Shown here: positions 1 through 5,396 of the stretch, piece after piece
How positions within the stretch are numbered: the stretch's first letter is position 1
How the letters are laid out: each line of letters opens with the position of its first letter
Source: CAZUMJ01 sp964621605
Lineage (GTDB): Bacteria; Actinomycetota; Acidimicrobiia; Acidimicrobiales; Iamiaceae
Direction: 5' to 3'
Assembly: GCA_964621605.1 (NCBI GenBank)
Contig: CAZUMJ010000067.1
Coordinates: forward strand, 1 to 7,222
Length of the DNA stretch: 7,222 bases
Notes under the pieces: model-generated
Seen by the model: the letters and a program-made list of their open reading frames with translations, nothing else
Told to the model about the DNA's origin: nothing
Databases searched by the model: none
Program-made: the position numbers and the translations under genes

Positions 1-316
1 CCCGATCCAGAACCTGCGCGTCCACCCCCTTCGCGGCGATGAGCAGCACCGGTACGCCGGTGAGGTGATCGGCGACCGCTGGCGCAAGCGCGAGCTTGGT
101 GAGGTCTTGATCGGTGCGTGCCGCGCGCGACACCTGGCCACTCAGCTTGCGGTTGTCGTCCCGCACGAGGTCGGAGTTGTGCTCGATCGTGTGGAGATTG
201 GCGCGCAGCCCGGAGACCGTCGCCTTGCTCACCACCGTCGAACCCATTGCGATGCCGATGCCCAGGGCGAGGAAGACCGCGGTGAGGCTGATGATGTGAA
301 AACGGAAGTTGATCAT
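1..316 (-). CDS. steB: SteB/MctB-family membrane-anchored envelope protein, N-terminal part (cut by left window edge)
   Basis: This partial gene runs off the left edge; 105 codons are visible. The start is the ATG at 316-314, after an AGG-containing purine stretch (327-317), and no other start codon lies in frame back to the end of steA. The protein opens with a short basic segment (MINFRFH) and one hydrophobic helix at about residues 8-26, as an uncleaved signal anchor. A charged heptad-like region at about 32-75 looks like a coiled coil, and a beta-strand-like segment (GVPVLLIAAKG, 87-97) begins the extracytoplasmic domain. This arrangement and the position directly after steA match the Rv1698/MctB and corynebacterial SteB family. 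Family members have been linked to copper homeostasis as a proposed outer-membrane channel (MctB), and to cell separation together with SteA (SteB). Which role applies here cannot be told from the fragment. The gap to steA is 40 nt, so co-transcription is likely. Confidence 0.85.
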   Translation of the reverse strand, partial: MINFRFHIISLTAVFLALGIGIAMGSTVVSKATVSGLRANLHTIEHNSDLVRDDNRKLSGQVSRAARTDQDLTKLALAPAVADHLTGVPVLLIAAKGVDAQVLDR

Positions 317-331
317 CCCACCTGCCTGAAG

Positions 332-347
332 GCGTCGGGGCCGACGC
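332..347 (-). other. Short GC hairpin in the steA-steB spacer
   Basis: The 40-nt gap between steA and steB holds a perfect inverted repeat, GCGTCG at 332-337 pairing with CGACGC at 342-347 around a 4-nt loop. In the transcript it lies just upstream of the purine stretch before the steB ATG. No T-rich tract follows, so it does not look like an intrinsic terminator. It could affect steB translation or mRNA processing, or be a by-product of high GC content. Confidence 0.35.
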
Positions 348-356
348 GACGCACGA

Positions 357-1559
357 TCATCGCAGGGTCAGCCAGAAGCTGCGGAGGAAGAGCCGCATCG
401 GCTCGCTGATGGCCGTGACCATCAACAGGGTGACGAGCGCCGCCACAACCATGAGGACCAGGTCGAGCTTGCGGACTGCGGGCGGTCGGTAGAGCCGACT
501 CACGCCCTTCGCGTCGACGAGGATCGACCCCACCTTCTGGCGAACGAGGAACGTCGATGCCATGCCGTCACGTCCCTTGTCGAGGAAGTCGACCATCGAG
601 CTGTGGCTCCCGACCACAACGATCAGTTCGGCACCACGCTCGAACGCGAGGAGGAGCGCCACGTCCTCGCTGGTTCCCGCAGCAGGGAAGCGCACGTAGC
701 CGAGCCCGAGCTCGTCGAGCCTCGCCGCCCCAGGAGCACGCCCGTCCGGGTAGGCATGCAGCACCAACGGGGCGCCACATCTCAGCGCCTCCTCGGAGAC
801 CGAATCGAAGTCGCCCACGATGAGGTCGGGACGCAGGCCCGCGTCGAGCAGCGCGTCGGCGCCCCCGTCGACGGCGACGAGCAACGGACGCATGTCGCTG
901 ACGTACCCGATCGTCGCGAGCATCGCGAGGTCCTCGCGATAGTCCGCACCTCTCACGACCACGAGGACCTGACGCCCGTGGAAGTCGAGAGGAAGGTCGG
1001 GCAGCTCCGGCTCGTCGAGCAAGAGGTGCTTCTCTTGGCGCAGGTAGTTGACGGTGTTCTCGGCGAAGCGTTCGATCTCGTCGCCCATGCGACGCCGGAT
1101 CTCGTCCAGGCGGTCGAGGATGGCATCGAGCTCGAGGCGCTCGCCGCTCGCCAGCACCGCCCCACCACGCAGCACGCGCCCGCCGACCACGTACAGCTCG
1201 TCTCCCTCCTCTACGGCATCGAACAGATCGCAGTCGACGGCGTCGATGAGGGTCACCCCGGCGGCGGCCAGCACGAGCGGCCCCGAGTTGGGGTATCTGC
1301 CCGTCATCGAGGGCGCCACGTTCACGACCGCGGCGACGTGCGCGGCGACCAGACCCTCTGCCGCGATGCGGTCAAGGTCGGCATGGTCGATGAGGGCGAT
1401 CTCCCCTGGCTGGATGCGCTCGAGGAGACGCTTGGTGCGCGTGTCGAGGCGCACCAACCCGGAGACCCCGACGGGCACCGGCCCGATGCGCGTCTCGGGG
1501 AAGAGCTCCCCCGCTTCCGGAGAGCCGGACGAGCCACCAAGAGGCTCCGCGCTGCTCAT
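357..1559 (-). CDS. steA: SteA-like cytokinetic/cell-separation membrane protein with thiamine pyrophosphokinase-like domain
   Basis: The 400-residue product corresponds to Rv1697 of M. tuberculosis and SteA of Corynebacterium, where SteA acts with SteB in daughter-cell separation through the peptidoglycan hydrolase pathway. After a variable N-terminus (1-24) comes a conserved region (about 25-140, including NVAPSMTGRYPNSGP at 80-94). A charged helical segment follows (about 143-180), then a Rossmann-like domain resembling the catalytic part of thiamine pyrophosphokinase. Its acidic motifs are kept: DGGAD at 231-235, GDFDS at 249-253 and TSEDVAL at 296-302. A GSHSSMVDFLDKGRDGMAS stretch (318-336) follows, then one C-terminal membrane helix at about 366-385 and a short basic tail. 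The thiamine-binding C-terminal domain of true thiamine pyrophosphokinases is absent, so that activity is doubtful and the ligand is unknown. The ATG at 1559 overlaps the recN stop codon by 4 nt (ATGA), which fixes the start and implies translational coupling. Confidence 0.88.
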   Translation of the reverse strand: MSSAEPLGGSSGSPEAGELFPETRIGPVPVGVSGLVRLDTRTKRLLERIQPGEIALIDHADLDRIAAEGLVAAHVAAVVNVAPSMTGRYPNSGPLVLAAAGVTLIDAVDCDLFDAVEEGDELYVVGGRVLRGGAVLASGERLELDAILDRLDEIRRRMGDEIERFAENTVNYLRQEKHLLLDEPELPDLPLDFHGRQVLVVVRGADYREDLAMLATIGYVSDMRPLLVAVDGGADALLDAGLRPDLIVGDFDSVSEEALRCGAPLVLHAYPDGRAPGAARLDELGLGYVRFPAAGTSEDVALLLAFERGAELIVVVGSHSSMVDFLDKGRDGMASTFLVRQKVGSILVDAKGVSRLYRPPAVRKLDLVLMVVAALVTLLMVTAISEPMRLFLRSFWLTLR

Positions 1560-3187
1560 GACAGAGCCTCGTGAGCGTGCACGCCGAGCAACTCGCGGGC
1601 GTGCTCGTGGGCGACGTCGCTGTCCGGGGAACCGCTCAACATGCGCGACAGCTCCACGACGCGAGCCTCGCCGACGAGCGGGTGGACCGACGTCGTCGTC
1701 GTGCCATCGGTCTGCTGCTTCACGACGCCGACGTGCGAGCGCGCCGCGGACGCCACCTGCGGCAGGTGGGTGACGACCAGAACCTGACGCGCCTCGCCGA
1801 GCCGTGCCAGTGCCTGTCCCACGACCACCGCGGCCTCGCCGCCGATGCCCGCGTCGACCTCGTCGAACACCATCGTCGGCGGGGCCTCCGTCAGGACGAG
1901 GCGCAACGCGAGCATGGCTCTTGCCAGCTCGCCGCCCGAAGCCACCTTGGCGAGCGGCTGCAAAGGCATGCCAGGGTTCGCGGCCAGCAGGAACGCCACC
2001 TCGTCGGCGGCTCCCGGACCCTCGACCGCGACGGCGACGCGAGCAGCCGGCATCGCGAGGGCTCGCAACTCGGCTTCGACCGCGGCGGCGAGACGCGGAG
2101 CTGCTTCTGCGCGCGCCGCTGCGACACCGGCCTCTTCGGTGCTCACACGCGCTCGAGCAGCAGCGATCTCGTCGTCGAGCGCGACGAGTTGCTCCTCGGC
2201 GGAGGACAGCTCCGCGATGCGGGACGTCACCGCGTCGGTGTAGCGCATCACCCCCTCGAGCGTGGGCTCACCAACGACCGATTCAGGCTCGTGGCGCAGG
2301 GACGCGTTGCCGTACTTTCGGCGAAGGCCGAGGAGTTGGTTGCGGCGGACGCGCACCTCATCGAGACGGACCGGATCGTCGAGGATCTCTTCGCTCTGCA
2401 CGCGCAACTCGCTACTGAGGTCGCGGAGCTCGGCCAGCATGCTGCGGACGCGATCGCCACTGGACCCGAGCGGTGCACGACCACTCAGGTGCGCGGCCGC
2501 TCGGGCAGCCAACTCGGCTGCGCCACCGTCATCGCCAAGCAGCAGGTGGGCTGCTTCGGCCGCTTCCCGGTGGCCCTGGGCGTCTGCGAGCCGCTCCTCC
2601 TCGGCGGCAAGGTGAAGCTCCTCGTCCGCGTCTTCGACTGCGGCGACACGAAGCTCATCGAGCTGGAACCGAAGCAGATCGAGCTCCCGCGCGCGTGCCC
2701 CGATGTCACCTCCCAATGCCTCCTGCCGCCGCACACACGCGGCGAGCGCGTCGCGTGCCGCAAGCAGCGGGCCAAGGTCGAGCTCGGCGAACCGGTCGAG
2801 TGCGCGGCGTTGGGCTGACGGCGCAGCGAGGACGTGATGGTCGTGTTGTCCGTAGAGGTCGACGAGGTCTGCACCGGCTTCTGCAAGCGTGGCCGCGGTG
2901 GCGAGGGCGCCGTTCACGTACGCACGAGAACGGCCGACCGACGGCACAACCCGGCGGAGCACGACCTCTTCTCCATCGAGCACGAAGCGCCCTTCTACCG
3001 AGGCTTCCGTGGAACCGTCACGGACCATCGAAGGATCGGCACGCGCGCCTAGCAGCAGCTGCAGGGCGGTGACGACCAACGTCTTGCCCGCACCGGTCTC
3101 TCCTGTGAGCGCGGTCATGCCCGGTTCGAGAACGACACGAAGCTCTTCGATGACTCCCAGGTTGCGCACCGCCAGCTCGACAAGCAT
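1556..3187 (-). CDS. recN: DNA repair ATPase RecN
   Basis: RecN is an SMC-like ATPase of the cytoplasm that binds DNA ends and supports RecA-dependent double-strand break repair. The 543-residue product has the full set of family motifs: Walker A GETGAGKT at 29-36, the Q-loop-like GQHDH at 113-117, the ABC signature ASGGELARAM at 416-425, Walker B MVFDEVDAGIGG at 439-450, and the switch histidine in VVTHLPQVAS at 471-480. Between the two ATPase halves, residues of about 145-365 are rich in Ala, Glu, Leu and Arg and should form the antiparallel coiled coil. The protein is somewhat shorter than many RecNs (about 550-590 residues), mainly through this arm. The ATG at 3187 lies 4 nt after the nadK stop codon and no strong Shine-Dalgarno sequence is visible, so expression probably depends on coupling to nadK. 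No SOS-type operator is apparent immediately upstream. The stop codon overlaps the steA start. Confidence 0.97.
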   Translation of the reverse strand: MLVELAVRNLGVIEELRVVLEPGMTALTGETGAGKTLVVTALQLLLGARADPSMVRDGSTEASVEGRFVLDGEEVVLRRVVPSVGRSRAYVNGALATAATLAEAGADLVDLYGQHDHHVLAAPSAQRRALDRFAELDLGPLLAARDALAACVRRQEALGGDIGARARELDLLRFQLDELRVAAVEDADEELHLAAEEERLADAQGHREAAEAAHLLLGDDGGAAELAARAAAHLSGRAPLGSSGDRVRSMLAELRDLSSELRVQSEEILDDPVRLDEVRVRRNQLLGLRRKYGNASLRHEPESVVGEPTLEGVMRYTDAVTSRIAELSSAEEQLVALDDEIAAARARVSTEEAGVAAARAEAAPRLAAAVEAELRALAMPAARVAVAVEGPGAADEVAFLLAANPGMPLQPLAKVASGGELARAMLALRLVLTEAPPTMVFDEVDAGIGGEAAVVVGQALARLGEARQVLVVTHLPQVASAARSHVGVVKQQTDGTTTTSVHPLVGEARVVELSRMLSGSPDSDVAHEHARELLGVHAHEALS

Positions 3188-3191
3188 CGAT

Positions 3192-4064
3192 CTACCGGTC
3201 GTTGAGGCCGAACTTGCGCTTGAGGATCTGGTGGAAGTCGCGGTGCCCGAAGGCCACGAGACGCGCCCGTTCGGGTGCCGCGGTGCACACCAAGGCGTCG
3301 CCGCCCACGAGGGTGCCCAACGTGCGGCCGTCGACCGACAGGGTTGCGGGACGCTCTCCCACGACTTCGAGGCGCACCTCGGTGGTGGGCTCGAGGACGA
3401 GCGTGCGATCGAACAGCATGTGCGGCGACACCGGCGTGAGCGCCAGGGCCCGGTGGGCGGGCGCGACGATCGGCCCTCGTGCCGAGAACGCGTAGGCGGT
3501 CGAACCCGTGGGAGTAGCCACGATGAGGCCGTCGGCTGCGTACGTGGTGAAGAACTTGCCCTCGAGGTGCACCGCCAGCCGGACCGTGTGGCCCATCGGA
3601 GCCTTCTCGAGCACCACCTCGTTCAGGCCGAGCTCTTCGGGGGACGCACCCTCACCCCACGAAGGGGCATCTACACGGACCGCCACCATCATGCGCTCGT
3701 CGACCACGTGCTCGCCGGCGAAGAAGCGTTCGAGGGCTTGCTCTGTGCCGGCCGGCTCCACTGCGGTGAGATACCCGAGTTGCCCGACGTTCACACCTAG
3801 AAGCGGAGTCTCGTAACGGCTCACGAGGTCGAGCGCCCGCAGCATCGTGCCATCGCCCCCGAGGCTCACCATGAGGTCGAGCCCGGCGGGCAACGCTGCC
3901 GCCTCGACGGCCAAGTCGGGCCTGCCAACACCGAGGGCATCGCCTTCGAGCAGACGCACGGCGTGCCCCTCGCGATCGGCCCACGCGATGATCCGATGCG
4001 CGAGCACCTCGGCCATCGGACGCGAGTGATGGACGCACAGGCCGATGGACCCCACCCCGGTCAC
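3192..4064 (-). CDS. nadK: NAD kinase (ATP/polyphosphate-dependent type)
   Basis: NAD kinase phosphorylates the 2'-hydroxyl of the adenosine ribose of NAD to give NADP, the only route to NADP in most bacteria. With a GTG start at 4064 the product has 290 residues, normal for the family. It carries the GGDGT phosphate-binding motif at 69-73, the NE pair of the NAD site at 148-149, the conserved DGLIVATPTGSTAYAFSARG block at 178-197, and the late SVDG segment at 243-246. The usual AGGP after the GSTAY motif reads ARGP here (195-198), a mild deviation that I would not treat as inactivating. The start was chosen because the GTG forms a GTGA overlap with the tlyA stop codon and yields the typical N-terminus GSIGLCVHHSR. 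A second GTG at 4055 is possible, whereas an extension upstream would run into tlyA. recN starts 4 nt downstream. The tlyA-nadK-recN order is conserved in actinobacteria. Confidence 0.96.
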   Translation of the reverse strand: MTGVGSIGLCVHHSRPMAEVLAHRIIAWADREGHAVRLLEGDALGVGRPDLAVEAAALPAGLDLMVSLGGDGTMLRALDLVSRYETPLLGVNVGQLGYLTAVEPAGTEQALERFFAGEHVVDERMMVAVRVDAPSWGEGASPEELGLNEVVLEKAPMGHTVRLAVHLEGKFFTTYAADGLIVATPTGSTAYAFSARGPIVAPAHRALALTPVSPHMLFDRTLVLEPTTEVRLEVVGERPATLSVDGRTLGTLVGGDALVCTAAPERARLVAFGHRDFHQILKRKFGLNDR

Positions 4065-4813
4065 CGTACCCCAGGCACGCGCGCGGCCAGGAGGAACTCG
4101 ACGTTTCCCTGAGCACCGCGGACTGGCGACGTCATGTCTCCCATGATCGCGGCTCCCGCAGCCTCGAGCGCGCCACGGACTCCTTGCACCGCCCGTTCCC
4201 ACACTGCTGGATCGGTGATGACCCCCCGTGCCCGATCGGCCTCCTGCCGGGTCGCCTCGAACTGGGGCTTGACGAGCAGCACGACGGCCGCTGCGGGTGC
4301 GGCGTGGCGCAGGAGGTGCGGCACCATGCCCACGAGTGACACGAAGGACAGGTCCGCGACGACCAAGTCATACGGAGATCCGAGGGCCCCCGCCTCCACG
4401 TCGCGGATGTTGGTCTGCTCGAGCGAGCGCACGCGTTCGTCGGTGCGCAACCGTTCGTGGAGCTGATGGGTTCCCACGTCGATGGCGGTGACGTGCGCTG
4501 CACCGTGTTGGAGAAGGCAATCGGTGAAGCCACCGGTGGAGGCACCGACGTCAAGGGCGCGCCAGTTCGTGGGATCGATTGCGAATCGGGCGAGCGCTGC
4601 CGCGAGCTTGTCGCCACCCCGGCTGACGTACCGCGAGGGCAGGGGCACCACCTCGATGGGCTCGCTCGGCGCGACGAGCCGGGTTGCCTTCTCTGCCAGG
4701 GCACCCCCGACGAGGATGCGCCCGGCGGAAATCAACGCGTGTGCGTCAGCAAGGTCGGCGACGATGCTGCGCCGAACCAGTTCGGCGTCGAGACGCCGCC
4801 GCGCAGGCGTGAC
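4061..4813 (-). CDS. tlyA: TlyA-type rRNA 2'-O-methyltransferase (S4 domain + FtsJ/RrmJ-like), with non-canonical start codon
   Basis: TlyA methylates ribose 2'-hydroxyls in 16S and 23S rRNA in mycobacteria, where its loss gives capreomycin resistance. Read from 4813 the product has 250 residues: an S4 RNA-binding domain at about 4-62 (RRRLDAELVRRS...LISAGRILVGG), SRGGDK at 64-69, SAM motif I LDVGASTGGFTD at 87-98, VVADLSFVSL at 151-160, LLVKPQFEA at 179-187 and GNVEFL at 236-241. K69, D154, K182 and E239 coincide with, or lie one residue from, the K-D-K-E tetrad reported for the mycobacterial enzyme, which supports this start. However, the codon at 4813-4811 is GTC. No ATG, GTG or TTG occurs in frame until the TTG at 4735, which would remove the first half of the S4 domain. 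An AGG at 4822-4820 sits at normal ribosome-binding distance from 4813. The preceding gene's TAG stop shares the G at 4813, and the gene's own stop overlaps the nadK GTG. The family is certain; the start is not. Confidence 0.92.
   Translation of the reverse strand, partial: VTPARRRLDAELVRRSIVADLADAHALISAGRILVGGALAEKATRLVAPSEPIEVVPLPSRYVSRGGDKLAAALARFAIDPTNWRALDVGASTGGFTDCLLQHGAAHVTAIDVGTHQLHERLRTDERVRSLEQTNIRDVEAGALGSPYDLVVADLSFVSLVGMVPHLLRHAAPAAAVVLLVKPQFEATRQEADRARGVITDPAVWERAVQGVRGALEAAGAAIMGDMTSPVRGAQGNVEFLLAARVPGVR
4771..4798 (-). other. Two mutually exclusive hairpins just inside tlyA
   Basis: Two inverted repeats share bases. CGGCGTC at 4783-4789 pairs with GACGCCG at 4792-4798 around 2 nt, and GCCGAA at 4771-4776 pairs with TTCGGC at 4781-4786 around 4 nt. 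Both cannot form at once because 4783-4786 belongs to each. In the mRNA they lie about 15-43 nt after the inferred tlyA start, a position where structure can influence initiation. They sit in codons for conserved S4 residues, so chance combined with GC-rich codons remains a plausible explanation. Confidence 0.3.
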
Positions 4814-5289
4814 TACCGGCCTGCGGTCTTCTTGGCCGGAGCCTTCTTCGCAGCCGCCTTCTTGGCCGGAGCCTTCTTCGCCGCGGTCTTCTTGGCCGGA
4901 GCCTTCTTCGCCGCGGTCTTCTTCGCCGCGGTCTTCTTGGCCGGAGCCTGCTTCGCCGCCGCAGGGGCCGGCGTGCTCATGCCACGGCCGGGGATGATGC
5001 CACCGAGCAGGCCGTCGATGCGGCGCTCGATCCTCGCGATGTCGTCGCGGGTGGCGAGGCCCCAGGTCTCGACCTGTGCTCGCACCTCGTCGATCACCTG
5101 CTCGACCAGCTTCTCGGTGCTGCGTCGGCTGCGGTCGAGGAACTCCTGGACCTGTGCCTGCGCCTGATCGGCCTGGATCTCTCCGATGGCCACGAGCTCA
5201 CGCACCAACGCCTCGGCCCGCTGCTGGGTCAGGAGCGTGAAGGTGAGGCCTGCATCGAGGTATCGCTTGAGGACATCGTTCTGCGCCAT
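4813..5289 (-). CDS. Small phasin-like protein with lysine/alanine-rich (histone H1-like) tail
   Basis: The 158-residue product has two parts. Residues 1 to about 98 are predicted to be almost wholly helical and amphipathic (VLKRYLDAGLTFTLLTQQRA, then VQEFLDRSRRSTEKLVEQVI and ATRDDIARIERRIDGL), which resembles phasin/polyhydroxyalkanoate granule-associated or other small coiled-coil proteins. Residues of about 104-158 are a low-complexity basic tail of KKAPAKKTAA-type repeats, like those of histone H1 or bacterial nucleoid proteins. The tail probably binds nucleic acid or another polyanion, though this is inference. I cannot assign a specific function. M. tuberculosis has an uncharacterised small gene, Rv1693, at the same place before tlyA. 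The ATG at 5289 was chosen because the helical domain begins there and a promoter-like element ends 7 nt before it. A longer in-frame reading up to 5436 would pass through that promoter and into the phosphatase gene. No Shine-Dalgarno sequence precedes the ATG, which fits a leaderless transcript. The stop codon TAG abuts the inferred tlyA start. Confidence 0.85.
   Translation of the reverse strand: MAQNDVLKRYLDAGLTFTLLTQQRAEALVRELVAIGEIQADQAQAQVQEFLDRSRRSTEKLVEQVIDEVRAQVETWGLATRDDIARIERRIDGLLGGIIPGRGMSTPAPAAAKQAPAKKTAAKKTAAKKAPAKKTAAKKAPAKKAAAKKAPAKKTAGR
4831..4965 (-). repeat. In-frame 30-bp tandem repeat encoding the Lys/Ala tail
   Basis: Successive units begin at 4831, 4861 and 4891 (30 bp each; the latter two are identical and the first differs at a few bases), followed by a 15-bp half unit at 4921-4935 and a diverged 30-bp unit at 4936-4965. 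Each full unit encodes ten residues of the KKAPAKKTAA type and the half unit encodes five, so gain or loss of units would keep the reading frame. The near-identity of neighbouring units indicates recent slippage or unequal recombination. Confidence 0.9.
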
Positions 5290-5326
5290 GGGGTCAAGCG
5301 TACCGGCCGAACGCTCGCGCTTGCAA
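5290..5326 (-). promoter_or_regulatory. Predicted promoter giving a leaderless transcript for the phasin-like/tlyA/nadK/recN/ste unit
   Basis: On the minus strand TTGCAA (5326-5321) is followed after 18 nt by TACGCT (5302-5297). They resemble the actinobacterial housekeeping -35 (TTGACA) and -10 (TANNNT) elements. Only 7 nt separate the -10 from the ATG at 5289, so transcription would start at or next to the A of the ATG, and no Shine-Dalgarno sequence is present. Leaderless mRNAs with this geometry are common in actinobacteria. The element lies in the longest spacer of the window (107 nt). No terminator for the upstream phosphatase gene is evident in that spacer, so read-through from korAB is also possible. 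Confidence 0.6.
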
Positions 5327-5335
5327 TAGTTTGCA
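5322..5335. promoter_or_regulatory. Palindrome overlapping the predicted -35 element (possible operator)
   Basis: TGCAA (5322-5326) and TTGCA (5331-5335) form a perfect inverted repeat around 4 nt, AT-rich against the surrounding GC-rich DNA. It covers most of the predicted -35 hexamer, a position where a bound repressor would block RNA polymerase. No specific regulator is recognised, and a 5-bp half-site is short. Confidence 0.35.
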
Positions 5336-5396
5336 CGCGTGTCATCGGGCTCACCCCAGACACGATTCGCCGGTGACCGCGCTCGGAATGAACCCG

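Noticed and set aside
65..409. A 114-codon plus-strand open reading frame at the left end
   Set aside because: It overlaps the truncated steB and the end of steA, both of which make recognisable proteins on the minus strand; its own product resembles no family.
603..1574. A 323-codon open reading frame on the plus strand opposite steA
   Set aside because: It is antisense to a clear SteA homologue in high-GC DNA where long shadow frames are common, has no recognisable motif, and is rich in Arg, Glu, Val and His as expected from reading such codons backwards.
1571..2818. A 415-codon open reading frame on the plus strand opposite recN
   Set aside because: It lies wholly within recN, which has every RecN motif on the minus strand. 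The plus-strand product has an Arg/Leu/His-rich composition and no domain I recognise.
4065..4202. A longer nadK start at 4202
   Set aside because: The extra residues come from the tlyA coding region and look like out-of-frame sequence. The GTG at 4064 gives the normal NadK N-terminus and a typical stop/start overlap.
4831..4965. The repeat block as a CRISPR array or intergenic repeat
   Set aside because: Units are contiguous without spacers and encode the in-frame Lys/Ala tail of the small protein.
5290..5396. A terminator after the HAD phosphatase gene
   Set aside because: No stable stem followed by a T-rich tract on the minus strand is visible in this spacer.
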